Source of the DNA: Ailanthus altissimus
Taxonomy: Eukaryota; Streptophyta; Magnoliopsida; Sapindales; Simaroubaceae
Length of the DNA: 64,000 bases
NCBI GenBank assembly: GCA_946807835.1
Contig: OX327702.1
Location: 12,586,001 to 12,650,000 of the forward strand
Reading direction: 5' to 3'
Below the pieces are notes generated by a model. That model was not told where the DNA came from and did not search any database. It saw only the letters and a list, made by a program, of their open reading frames with translations. Numbering within the stretch: position 1 is the stretch's first letter; the number at the start of each line of letters is the position of its first letter. Shown here piece after piece: positions 10,081 to 22,680 of the stretch. A program made the position numbers and the translations under genes.

Positions 10081-13007
10081 ATTCTCATATCTGCAAGGTG
10101 TTGCATGATTTGAGGAATGCTTGATAACTTGGAAATGAGAAGTTTAGCTTCACGTAGGAAATGGAGATTTCCTATACGTGGCAGCCATTAAGACTTTTAA
10201 GTCACTTCTCCTTTTTGGCAAAAGCATTAATGTTGTATAATTGATATTTCATGCCAAGAATTATCAGGTGAATCATATCACTCCCTGTAGTTGACAAAAA
10301 AGGTTATCATAAGTACATTGGGAATAGTTTCTTATGATAATGATGATGTTTTACTAACTGAATGTCAATTAATAAATGACCGTTATATCTTATATACAGC
10401 AAGAAATGTCATTAGTGTATAGATGAACAGAATAAATAGTAGTTCAAAAACTTTGAATAATAATAAATAGTGGCATATAAGATTAGGTCATATAGTCATA
10501 AGACGACTATCCCATCTAGTTAAGGATGGTCAAATACTTGATCTGACTATAAAATATGGGCTAGTTTATGAATTATGTATTCAAAAGAATATAACTAAAT
10601 CTTTATATAGATGTTAGACATTGGGCTAATGATTTATTGGAACTAGTGCATAATGATGTATTTAGTTCAATGAATCTTACAACCATGGGTGATTTTTGAT
10701 ATTTCATTGTATTTATAGTGATTTGTCACCATATGGACATGTGTTTCTAGGAAACGCAGATCAAAATTTTTTGGAAGTGTTAAAAATGTTTTGACTATGA
10801 ATGCAAAGAAACAAACCCTTATGTATATTGAGTGCCTTTAATTAGATCGAAGTAGAATATGTATAATCAGTAAATTCAAACATTATTTAAACGAGAATAC
10901 GATTCTCACTTAACATAGTCCTCCAGATACTCCTCGATACAAATGTGTTAGGAAAGGAGAAATCAGACTTTATTAGATACAATTTGACTGATATTGAGTT
11001 TCATTGATCTTCTGAAATATCTATGGGATTATGCTTTAGAATTTGCTTTTCACTCATTAAAAATTGTTCCTTCTACTCTATATAAGATATAGAGAAAAAA
11101 GTAGCCGAGTTTTAAGTATGTTAATACTTAGGTTATTCTGCTTACATAAGAGTTATGCAACAAGATAAACTTGTATCCAATTGTACAAATGTCGATTCAT
11201 TGGATATCCCAAGTGTTTAATGGGATACTAATTCCATGATTCAAATGAACGGAATATTTTCGTTACTCATGATGCCACTTTCCTAGAAACGAATTTCTCA
11301 TGGATCATGGGGATTGTAGAAAGATTGAACTTGATGAAGTCAATCATAAAATATATATGAACCATTAGTTGAATTTTAAGTTCAATTGAGTGAAATACCT
11401 TTAACACGCTCTTCTTATAAGTAGGAAAGGATATTAAGGCCACCGACTAGGTATGTTTGATACCTACAAATGCCCTTAGTATTTTCTTGGTTGAAAAAAT
11501 GATCCTTTAACTTATGGAGAGACGATATTTGACATCGTTTTAAGAAAATGGCAAGATATAATAAAATCCAAAATTAACTCTACATATGATAATCAAGTCT
11601 GGGAGTTGGTTATGCTTCCAATAGAAATTGTTCCTATTAGCTGTAAATCAATTTACGTAGTGGAAGTGTAAGCCTTATATGAAGGAATGGTCCTTCAAGG
11701 CCTAGCTGATATTGAAAGGTTACACTCAGAGATCTAGGATCGGTAATGAGGAAACTTTTTTCATCAGTAACTATGCTAAAGTCAATGTGGACTTTGTTGG
11801 CTATTGTCGCATATTATAATTTTGAGGATTGGCTAATAGATGTAAATGCGGCATTCTAGGATGTGTATCTTGAGTATGAGATATGCATGGGACAACTTGA
11901 TGTTTTTGCATCCAAGCCTAACTTATAATATAGTGTACAAACTGAGGAAGTTCATCAGACTTAAGCAATTTTTCCGAAGCTGAAATCTTCGTTTATATGA
12001 TAAAATTAGGTATCTGGTTTAATCAAGAATAAATAAGAAGCGTGTGTGTTCAGAAAGGGTAGTAGAAGTATAATTATCTTTCTAATTCTTTAAGTGAAAA
12101 TATACTCAATGTCAGAAACAATGTTGGTATGTTGCAAGTAAATAAAGTAAGTATTATCTGAGTAAAGAACTGCTTCATAAAAGATTTGAGAGAGACTTTT
12201 TATATACTAGGTATAAAGCTTTATGGAGATATAGCTAAGAAGCTGATGAGACTCTCTCAATCTTCGTACATAGACTAAGTCCATGAAAGGTACAACTTGA
12301 TTGACTGTAAACAGTTAATGTGTCTTTCAGACATGGCATTCATCTTTCTAGGAGGAAGTGTCATCGGGAAGAAGATGAAAGAGTTAAAGTGTTTAATGTT
12401 TCATATGCACAAGCTAGAGGCAGCTTAATACATACCATGTTATGTACAAGACCTGAATTTGGATGGCTATAAGTATTACGAGCTGGTATCAGTCTAATCC
12501 AGAATATGACTATCAAATGGCTGTGAAACATATTTGAAATACCTGAGAGGTACAGAGGATAAGTTTTTACAAGTCAAGGGATGCATATATTAAGAGTTTT
12601 TGCTTGATTCGAATAGTAAAAAGTCTACATTTAGTTATGTGTTTCTCTTTATCAGTACCGAAGCTAGTTAAATGTATATAATTAAATGTCCATAGCTAAT
12701 TCTACCTTAGAGGTAGAATATGTTACAGCTTGAGAAGCCTGTAAAATTTAAGTTAATTGCAGAGCTTTGACTAGTTTCAAGCTCAGTAGATCCTATCCCA
12801 CTATATTACAAAAATAACGGTAATTGCTCTGGCCAAGAAGCCATAAGACACACCAGCATTCTTATCATTTGAACTCTAAATATCACATAATATGAAAGTT
12901 CTTGACTTTTGGAGTTGTATTTATATTTAGTAAACAACCAACGGATAATATAGCAAACCCATTCAGGCCTAAACTTCTAGGGTGTTTGAGAAATATGTGG
13001 GTGTATT
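10081..13007 (+). pseudogene. Ruined gag-pol of copia A (pre-integrase, integrase, RT, RNase H)
   Basis: Reading across frames gives the copia order. A protease/pre-integrase linker lies at about 10140-10440. The gag pre-integrase domain is at about 10468-10600 (WHIRLGHIVIRRLSHLVKDG). Integrase remnants run from about 10640 to 11100, and the integrase tail from 11140 (VMQQDKLVSN, WDTNSMIQMN). RT fragments lie at about 11560-12540 (VWELVMLP, SCKSIYVV, WLIDVNAAF-like). An RNase H relic runs from about 12580 to 12990. Stops and shifts occur every few dozen codons. Identity follows from collinearity with element C. The element cannot move itself. Confidence 0.8.
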
Positions 13008-13027
13008 GGTATGAGCAAGTGAGAGTT
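13008..13027 (+). promoter_or_regulatory. Polypurine tract region of copia A
   Basis: GGTATGAGCAAGTGAGAGTT immediately precedes the 3' LTR start. Element C has the matching CAAGTGGGAGTT at the same place. This is the expected position of the plus-strand primer. Confidence 0.6.
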
Positions 13028-14490
13028 TGTTAGAGCTGGTGCTTACATCCCATTCTAATATTGTATGAATATTAATTATTTAATATTTATACAATAAATA
13101 TTTCGAATAAAAATTGTTAATTTTATAATCATATGGTATAATGCTTGTAACACTACAGATATTGTATAATCTGAAGGAGTTGAAATCTAATCTAAAGAGG
13201 TTTAGATTAGGGCTAAGAGTTAGTAATGCTGAGAGTTATAAATACTAAGAGTTAGTAGGTTATAAGAGTCAGCGAGATCTAAAGAGTTAGAATATTGTCT
13301 ATAATGAGACAAAGATCTGAGAGTACACTTATAATGACATAGTTACAAAGAGTTGCAATAGGTGTAAGGAAATGTCATCGTGTAAGTATGTCTCAAACAT
13401 TATGTTCCTGATCTATATTCACTAATGCTGGTCTATCGGTGAATCACTATCATATAGACCAATATATGTATATATCTGACTAGTGCAGATAATTATTCTT
13501 AGCAGACCATGAGCTTAGAGCTTGTATAGGCATGCGGGTATTCAGTTAGGACTAGATATTGAATAGACTCATGAGGACCCCAATAGATATCCTATAAAAC
13601 TGTTAAATGAAGGTCATCTCTAGTTGAGAAGTATTCGTGGTTCTTTGATCTGAGCGCTAGGGTGGGCTTATAAGTGATCCACCATACTTTGGTTCCACAT
13701 ATATCAGAGACATTTCATGTTCTGACCGCTATATGTCGCTGGGTATGGTCCGATGCTCATGGAGTCTGGTGTTCGTAGATACGGGATTCGTCAGTTTACA
13801 TAGGCAAGTTGTATATCCGATGCTCTAAGATTATATTTTATAAAGTCTTGTGGCCATAAGGATAAACCCAAAAAAGGATTATTCTATAGGGTTAAACAAT
13901 ATCGCAAAAGTGTTTGCGTATATTGTTTATCAAGATACGAATCTGGAGATAAGTTCATGGATGAACAAATGAAGATTTGGCAGTGCTAATCTACATCCCC
14001 TCACATCCAAGGTATAAATGATGGAATAATTATACATATGCATAGTAATCTTAACTTGTATAGTCTAATACACTGATTTGTAATATCCGTAACGTGTACG
14101 TGGGGCATCGATTATGGACTCATTGAATAGTTTCATTTGAAAATTTGGGTGTAGACCTAGAGATTCCTACAATATGAAATGTATTTGTTATGCACTTGGG
14201 CAGCATACTATATTAAATGATTTGATAAAGGAAAATCCAGCAATTTACTAAGGTTAAGTTAACTAAAGTATATGGATGGTTAAATGGTGGAACCCACTTT
14301 AGGTTAACTTTGTAACCTAGTAAAGACATAAAAGTAATTTCACTTAATGGTTATTTAATTGTTAAATAATTAAAATAAATATTTTTTTATTTAATAGCTT
14401 AATAAATAATTTAACTTAACTATAATTAAAAGTTAACCATATAGTTAAGTTAAAGTTAACCTTACTTAATGGTTAAGTAAAGGTTAACCT

Positions 14491-16617
14491 TGTTAGGGTT
14501 AGTGCTTACATGTCATCCCTGAATGTACATATACTTTTGTATTTATACATGTGTACATTCTCATTAAATCGCTAATACCTATTTATATGGTACCATGTAA
14601 TGTAACATTATAGACATTGTGTGATATGAAGGAGGTCAATCAGATTAAAGGAGTTCAAATAAGAGCCCACAGTTGGTCATGCTGAGAGAGATATAATTGC
14701 TAAGTTTTAGCACAGCTAATAGTTAGCTGGTTATAATACTCAACGAAGATTTATGAATTGGAGTCTTGTCTGAATGGGACATAGACATGAGAATATACTA
14801 ATAACTGCATAGTTACAACAGTTGCAATCAGGTGCTAGGAAATGTAAGTTGTGCAAGTATGTTTTCGAATATTATCCCTGATCTATTTCTGCTGATGCGG
14901 GTCTATTGGTGGATATCTTTATATAGATCAATATATGTCGTACCTATAAGGTATAGATGGTCGTTCCTAGCCGACTGTGAGCTTAGAGCTCGTATTGACA
15001 TATAGGTATCCAATTAGGACTGGATATAGGACAGACTCACGAGAGCCTCCGATAGATACCTTGTGAAAACCGTCAACGGAGGGTCCACTCGAGTTGAGTA
15101 GTATATGTGGTCTTTTGACTTGAGTGCTATAGTGATCCACCATACTTTGGTTCTATGCATGTCACAGACCTTTTATGGTGTGACCACTGGGTGTCGCTAG
15201 GTATGGTTCAATGCTTATGGAGTCTGGTATGTACAACTGTGGGATCCGTCAGCTCACATAGGAAGTTAGATATCCAGATGCTTCGAGACTGTATCTCTGA
15301 AAGTCTTGCACAAGCATTAATCCTGGGAAAGAGTTTTCGCCAAGGTGTGACTATGTGGCAAAAGAGTTTGCATATATTGTTCAGAGAGATACAAGTCTGA
15401 GTTTATGACATGGATGAGCATATGAGGATTTGACAGTGATAATCTATATCCCCAGCACATCTAGGATATCATGACGGAATGACTACACGTATGGGTTGTA
15501 ACCTCAACTTGTATGGTTCAATGCACTGATTTGTATATCTGTGACATGTACGTGGGGCAATGTTCACGGACTCATGGAATAGTTTCATTTGACGAATCAG
15601 GCGTGGACCTAGGGAGTCCCGTGATATAGAGTGCACTTGTTGTGCACTAGAGTAGTGTGTTGGATTAAATTGTTTAATCCAGAACAACCATGGGAATACG
15701 TGCGTATCTGTATTTAAGTTTTAAATACAACAATTAGTCAATACTTATTATTTACTAATTGTATAATGACCTATAGCACATTGTGGTCCCTCGGTTAAGT
15801 TTACCCAAGTGTGAAATTTTGTGAGACCTGCTAAGGAGTAGACGTGGTAACTATTAATGAGAAGTAAAATGGTCACTTTACACAATGATTATTTAATTGT
15901 TAAATAATCATAATATCTCATTATTATATATTATTATATTATATAATATTATTTTATTATATTAGATTATAGTTGTCATCCATATTTTATATTTTATTAT
16001 TATTATATTATAATAATATTATTTTTCCATAAAATTTGCTTTCTTTTATATTATAATATATAATATTATTATTTTATTAATGTGAAATATAAATATGTGA
16101 AGTGTGTGTGTGTTGGTGGGTGTCGGCAATGGAAAGGAAAAATGAAATTGTTATCATTTTTCTTAGGGTACGAGTGAAGAGAAGAAATGGAAGAGACCGA
16201 GAGAAACAACTTGAAATTATTTCAATATTTTTCTGGTTCAGCCAAGAGAAGCAATTATGGATTGCTTTAATTTTCATTTCATTTCATTTCCTTTTAGAGA
16301 AAATAAAAAATACACACAACCGGCTATTTTGGGGTTAAGAGTTAATCATGTACTGGATATAAGGTTGCTGTTTTAGCTTACCAAGCCCACTGAGTTGGTG
16401 ACTAGAACTGCAATGTGGACTCTGAGGATACACATGTATAACATTACACGTTATAGTGATTTATCAACCCTTTAAATATATTAATGTGATTAATATACTA
16501 TTTATTGTGTTTATTGTATGATTTATTTATTCCACAACGTTAAATATGTATGTGATACATATTTTTTGCAATAAACAATCACACATGCATACACCCACGT
16601 ATATTAGATCCCCTACA
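14491..16617 (+). repeat. 5' LTR of copia B
   Basis: This 2.13-kb LTR ends ...TATTAGATCCCCTACA. The conserved core lies at about 15105-15260. An AT-only zone (about 15925-16080) made of TATTATA words precedes the last 500 bases. Two opposing short frames overlap at 16077-16338; neither resembles a known protein. The sister 3' LTR lacks this stretch by deletion. Confidence 0.88.
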
Positions 16618-16917
16618 AAATGGTATCAGAGCCATATATGTGATATTTGGGTGTTGTTTGAGTAAATGGAGGAAAAAAGCCTAGTGTAAATAGCGCGTTT
16701 CAAGTGTTGAAACGGGTATGCCAAAGGGAGTGCATTGGGCGCCGCAGCGCCAAAGAGCTAGTGGGGGGTTCAACCTCCCAGCGCCACAGCTCTGAAGATC
16801 TAGCGCCACGGTGCTGGTAGTTCTTTCTCTCAGCGCTAGGCAGCCCGCACTAGGGCGCTGGAGGTTCTGGAATTCAAGCCCTGGCGGTGATGGATGCGCG
16901 CTACGGCACTCGAAGTT
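16618..16917 (+). other. Primer site and GC-rich leader remnant of copia B
   Basis: TGGTATCAGAGCC at 16621 is a perfect initiator Met-tRNA primer site, three bases after the LTR. The leader holds copies of the AGCGCCGCAGCGC word (16738-16752, 16779-16793, 16801-16815) and is the most GC-rich stretch nearby. It ends abruptly in the 3' LTR at a short shared word around CATTGTATGA, which suggests a deletion. Confidence 0.8.
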
Positions 16918-18342
16918 CAACATTGTATGATCTGAAAGAGTTCATATTAGATCTAAAGGAGTTTAGATAAGGGTCCATAGTTAGCCATGGTGAGAGAGAT
17001 ATAATTGCTAAGTGTTAGCACAACTAATAATTAGCTGGTTATAATACTCATCGAAGATCCAAGAGTTGGAGCCTTTTCCATAATGGGACATAGACTTGAG
17101 AATATACTAGTAATTGTATAGTTACAATCGAGTGCCAGGGAATGTCAATTGCGCAAGTATGTGCTCAAATTTTGTCCCTAATCTATTTCTGCCGATGTGG
17201 ATCTGTCAGTGGATATCTTTATATAGATCAGCAAATGTCGTACCTATAAGGTATAGATGGTCGTTCATAGCCGACTGTGAGCTTAGAGCTCGTATTGACA
17301 TATGGGTATCTAGTTAGGACTGGATATAGGACAAACTCACGAAGACAACCGATAGACACTTTATGTAAGTCGTCAACGGAGGGTCCTCTCAAGTTGAGTA
17401 GTATACGTTGAGTTCCATGGTGGACTTGTAAGTGATCCACTATACTTCGGTTCCACGCATGTCACAGACCTTTCATGGTGTGACTGTTAGGTGTCGCTGG
17501 GTATGGTTCGGTGCTTATAGAGTTCGGTGTGTACAGATATGGGATCTGTCAGCTCGCATAGGGAGTTAGATATTCAGTTGCTTCGATATTGTATCTCTAT
17601 CTTGTTACTACAAGCATTAATCCTGAGAAAGGGTTTCTGCCAAAGTGTGACAATGTGGCAAAGGAGTTTGCATATATTGTTCAGTGAGATACAAGTCTGA
17701 GAATATGACATAGATAAGCACATGGGGATTTGATAGTGATAATCTATATCCCAGCACTTCCAAGATATCATGACGGAAGGACTATACGTAGACGTTGTAA
17801 CTTCAATTTGTATGGTTCAATGCGCTTATTTGTATATCTGTGACGTGTGCGTTGGGCAATATTCATGAACTCATGCAATAGTTCAATTTGACAAGTCGAG
17901 CGTGGACCTAGGTTGTCCTATGATATGGAGTATACTCGTTGTGCACTAGGGCAGCGTGCTGGATTAAATTGTTTAATCCAGCAATATCTAGCACAATCAC
18001 GAGAATCCGTGCATATCTGTATTTAAGTGTTAAATACAATAATTAGTTAATAATTGTTATTTACTAATTGTATAATGACATATAACGCATTGTGGACCCT
18101 CTGTTGAGTTTACCCAAGTGTGAAATTTGGTGAGATCCGCTAAGGGGTGGACTTAGTAACAGTTTGTGAGGAGTAAAATGATCATCTTACACAATGATTA
18201 TTTAATTGTTAAGTAGTCATAATATCTCATTATTATAATATATTATTAAATTATATAATATTATTTTATTATATTGAATTATAGTTGTCAGCAATAAACA
18301 CAATTGCACATGTATACACCCATGTATATTAGATCCGCTATA
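16918..18342 (+). repeat. 3' LTR of copia B, truncated
   Basis: It aligns with the 5' LTR of B from about 14613 onward. The first 120 or so bases are missing. A second deletion of roughly 580 bases removes the AT zone and what follows: TTATAGTTGTCA is joined directly to GCAATAAACA (about 18285). Confidence 0.85.
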
Positions 18343-18449
18343 AACTTAACCTTAGTTAAGTTAATTAATTAGGACTAGATTATTTAAATATTTATTTAAT
18401 GTAAGAGTTAAGTTAAACTAACCTAATTATAATTAAATATTAATTATAG

Positions 18450-20749
18450 TGTTAAGATTTATGCTTACGTGTCATCCCATTTTGTATTAATATTTAATTT
18501 TAATATTCATGCAATTGACATTTTTTTTAATTGCTAATTATATTTATTGAAATGGTAAGATGCTTTGAACATTTCAGATATTGTATGATCTAAAAGAGTT
18601 TAGATCAGTACTAATATTTCGCAATATCTAAAAAGTTAGAGCTTTGTCTAAAATGGGACAAAGACCTTGGAATATATTAGTAATGATATAGTTGCAAAGG
18701 GTTGTAAATAGTGTTAGAAAATGTCATTATACAAGTATGTTCTAAAATACTAAGTTCCTGATCTATTTTACTGATGCTGGTCTATCAGTGAAACCCTAAT
18801 ATATATAGATTAGTGTATATCTATATCTGAATGGTTCAGATAGTTAATCTTAGCAGACTATAAGCTTAGTGGAAGCTTGTATAGGCATAAGGGTATTCAG
18901 TAAGAACTGAATACTGAACAGACTCATAAGGACCTCAGATAAACATCCTATGAAGCCGTCAATGGAAGGCTTCTTGAGTTGAGTAGTATTCGTGATCCTT
19001 GGACCTGAGCGCCACGGTGGGCTTGTGAGTGATCCACTATACTTTGGCTCCACATATGTCAGAGACCTTTCATGGTCTGACCGCTATGTGTTGCTGGATA
19101 TAGTTCGATGCTCATGGAGTTTAGTGTGCATAGATATGGGATCCGTCAGCTCACATAGGTGAGTTCTATATCTAGAGTTCCGAGACTGTATTTCAGAAAG
19201 TCTTAAGGCCATAAGCAGTATATCCAAGAAAAGAGTTTTCCGTAGGATTAAACAATATTGTAAAAGTGTTTGCATATATTGTTTATCGAGATATGAATAT
19301 GCAGATAAGTTCACAGATAAGCAAATAGAGATTTGACAGTAAGAATCTATATCTCTGCTCTTTTAGGATATAGATGATGGAAGGATTATACGGATATGGT
19401 TAACCTCAGCTTGTATGGTTCAACGCGTCGTTTTGTAATATTCGTAATATGTGTGTGGGACATCGTTAACAGACTTGCGAAAACTTTCCATATGACAAAC
19501 GAGCGTGAACCTAGGGAGTCTTACAATATGAAATGTACTCGTTGAGCACTGGGGTAGCAAGCCGAGTCGAACTGTTCGATCTGTGAAATTTTTGGTAGTA
19601 GGATTCATTTTGAGGACCTATTTGTAAAGTGAAAAACATAGTTTGCAAATGTTGCAAATAGGTCACTCTTTTGTTGGAAAAGATACTCTTGACACATGTC
19701 ATTAAACCATTGGCTCTTGTAATTAATTGGACATTATTTTATTTAATACATATGATGTTTATTATATTATTTTATTAGGCATGAGTGGGACACTTGTCAT
19801 TAATAGACATGAGATATTTATTATATTATTTTTCATATGACAAGTGTTGGACACTTGTCTTAATGAATTAATTAAATAATTAAAGTATGTTTTCTTATCT
19901 TACATTGATAAGGCAAAAATGTATTTTAATATATTATTTTAAATAGTGCTTGGGCCATTAAGAGAACATTTATCTTAGTTAGAATTATTTATTTAAAAAC
20001 ATTTGCATTGAAACACTTTTAATATTAATAAATATAGTCAAACAAGAAAAATGTTTCATTTTGTTAATTTTGAAGAAACAAAATTCGGCCAAGCATTATT
20101 TTAACGAAATAAATATTTTTTTGTTATTTATTAATTCATTTAAAATGCCATTGTTCAATTAAAATTAAGAAAAGTCATTTTGGTTAATTCTTTTATGAAA
20201 AGATAAGAAAATGACATGTGTATTTTCACTTAAGTGATTAATTGCATAAGGGTTATGTAGAGGGAAGTGTAAAAATTCGGCCAAGTGAATTCTTTCAATT
20301 TTTGGAAGGCTTTCAAACACAATAAAATACTTTTTCCTCTTTTTCTCTCAAGTTAGACTCAGTAGGAAAAACAAAAGGCAAAAAGAGTTTTGTTACAAGA
20401 GTGAAAAAGAGAGTTTGTTTTGCTTAAAGAGTTCAAGTACTATAACAAAAATCCTACACTAATTTTAAGCTACCATTTTAGTTTCTCTAATCCCACAAGG
20501 AGTTGGAGACTTAAATTGTTCAAGGATTAACTTCAAGGTGAGCTTCAAATTTTTTGTTCATCGCCGAATTGTCGGTAAAGGTATATTCAAATTACCCTAA
20601 TGTTTAGATTCGGTTTACATTTATGTGTTTATCATGTTGTGAAATTTGATTTCTTATTCCGCCAACAATATTTGTATGTATGACATGCTTATTTCTAAAT
20701 GATGAACACATTACACACATAATCACCCTAGTATAATACATGCCCAACA
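18450..20749 (+). repeat. 5' LTR of copia C
   Basis: It runs from TGTTAAGATT to ...ATACATGCCCAACA, directly before a primer site. The conserved core is at about 19000-19160. The LTR matches 30897-33185 end to end. Confidence 0.93.
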
Positions 20750-20872
20750 ATTGGTATCAAAGCTAGGTTTCTTATTCCGCCAATAATATTTGTATGTTCT
20801 ACATGATGAACACATTACACACATAATCACCCTAGTATAATACACACCCAACAATTGGTATCAGAGCTAAGT
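20649..20872 (+). repeat. Duplicated LTR end plus primer site in copia C
   Basis: About 105-118 bases are present twice in tandem (20649-20767 and 20768-20872). Each copy begins TTTCTTATTCCGCCAA, passes through ACACATAATCACCCTAG and CCCAACAATT, and ends in a primer site: TGGTATCAAAGC at 20752 and TGGTATCAGAGC at 20856. The second is the perfect match to initiator Met-tRNA. The 3' LTR has only one copy of this end. Either site could have primed; the second appears better kept. Confidence 0.88.
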
Positions 20873-20904
20873 TTGGGTGTTTTTTGGTGACTAATGTGAA
20901 AGTT

Positions 20905-21660
20905 GTGATATATTTGACATGATGATGTTATTTATATTTTTACAACTTGTTAATGTTTTATTTAGAACATTGGTGATATATTTGACATGTTGATATTATT
21001 TATATTTTTACAACTTGTTAATGTTTTAGTTGGAACATTGGTGATATATTTAACATGTTGATGTTATTTATATATTTTACAACTTGTTAATATTTTATTT
21101 AAAATATTTGTGATATATTTGACATGATGATATTATTTATATTTTTACAACTTGTTAATGTTTTGTTTAAAACATTTGTGATATATTTGAGCTGTTGATG
21201 TTATTTATATTTTTACAATTTGTTAATGTTTTATTTGGAACATTGGTGATATATTTAACATATTGATGTTATTTATATATTTTACAACTTGTTAATGTTC
21301 ATTTTAGAACATTTGTGATATATTTGACATGTTGATGTTATTTATATTTTTTACAACTTGTTAATTTCATTTTAGAACGTTGGTGATATATTTGACATGT
21401 TGATGTTATTTATATTTTTATAACTTGTTAATGTTTTATTTAGAACATTGGTGATATATTTGACATGATGATGTCATTTATATTTTTTTTCAACTTGTTA
21501 ATGTTCATTTTAGAACATTGGTGATATATTTGACATGATGATGTCATTTATATTTTTTTTCAACTTGTTAATGTTCATTTTAGAACATTTGTGATATATT
21601 TGACATGATGATGTTATTTATATATTTTACAACTTTGTTGATGTTTAATTTATAACATAG
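20905..21660 (+). repeat. Minisatellite of about 68-70 bp, 12 copies, in the leader of copia C
   Basis: Copies begin GTGATATATTTGACATG at 20905, 20973, 21041, 21110, 21178, 21246, 21315, 21383, 21451, 21521 and 21591, with a degraded last copy. Each unit also contains ACAACTTGTTAATGTT and ends with GAACATT. The copies starting at 21451 and 21521 are almost identical, so the array grew recently by tandem duplication. It lies between the primer site and gag. Element A has no equivalent. Confidence 0.92.
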
Positions 21661-22159
21661 ATGATGTTTAATTTAAACATATTATTTTTAATGATGTTCA
21701 TGAACATGTTGATGTTTTCGAATGAACATATTATGTTTGGATATTTTGTCCATGTGATAAATTTGAGCACTAAGATGAGAAAAATCATTTGCGGGATGCA
21801 TGTATATTGTTAGTGCATTTGGCGCCCAAAGGGTAATGCCGCGGCGCCCCTCCATTTTTCTTATAGGTGTTGTTTAACTTTTTTTTCTTTTTATGTTTTG
21901 ACTTGTTTAAATATACATATTATTTGTCAAAACATAAAATGATCATTGATTTACATTGATAACCATAATGAGAGCCCTACTGGTGGGGAGTAGTTGTGCT
22001 TGCGTAAAATTAATTATATGATCTAAATTTTATATCCTTATGAAATGTGAATGTATTTTGAAATCTCTCTTAATCAAATTGAATTATATTACATTATGAG
22101 ATAATGTTGTATGATGATCTTTCTTGTCAATACGGTGTTAGTTGGGTCATATCGGTCTT

Positions 22160-22460
22160 TCTCAAAATCGCTACAGCGTGCGGGTTTTGCTCGGAATGAT
22201 TTGGACTATACAAGTTAAACATGAGATGAGGCAAATATATATGAAAGTATTGCCTTAGATTGCTACAGCGTGCGGGTAATACCGGTAGCATATATTTTGA
22301 TCATTGACAAGTTAATCTGGAATACACTTACCTTAGATCGCTACAGCGTACGAATAAGATGTATTTAAGATCATGAGTAAGAGTTGCATGAGATGTAATT
22401 AACAAGGGTTGTCTACCCGTTGGGTTTACAAGGGCCTAGATCGCTACAGCGTGCGATCCG
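22160..22460 (+). repeat. Spaced GATCGCTACAGCGTGCG repeats in the leader of copia C
   Basis: Four copies of a TAGATCGCTACAGCGTGCG-like word occur at about 22166, 22256, 22334 and 22436. GCTACAGC can fold on itself as a short hairpin. Element A has four units at matching places in its leader with a different consensus. The block sits 200-500 bases before the gag start. A role in RNA packaging or translation is only a guess. Confidence 0.75.
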
Positions 22461-22680
22461 AGTAAAATGCTAATGGGGTCTACTTCCCACTGTATAGTTT
22501 AAATCAATTTAAATTGTTGTTATCCCATTTTGAGAGATTAAAGGGATTATGTAAAGCAGTGGGAGGGCGTTTTAAATTAAAAATTATATATATATTATTC
22601 CATGATTTGAAACGTTATATTAGTGATTTAATGTCTTAAATATCCGCTGACATCTTCTAATTTTATCTTGTAAAGAATAA

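Larger units (their letters stand above)
14491..18342 (+). mobile_element. Copia element B, internally deleted
   Basis: It starts TGTTAGGGTTAGTGC and ends ...AGATCCGCTATA (final CA decayed to TA). The left flank AACCT (14486-14490) and right flank AACTT (18343-18347) are a TSD with one change. The 5' LTR (14491-16617) is followed by a primer site and about 300 bases of leader, then directly by a 3' LTR missing its first 120 or so bases. All of gag-pol is gone. LTR ends resemble solo LTRs J and K, a different subfamily from A and C. Confidence 0.88.

Noticed and set aside
16077..16338. Overlapping opposite-strand frames as small genes
   Set aside because: They lie in an LTR next to AT repeats and encode low-complexity sequence with no family match.
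20905..21660. CRISPR-like array
   Set aside because: Units are continuous tandem copies with no unique spacers, in a plant retrotransposon leader.
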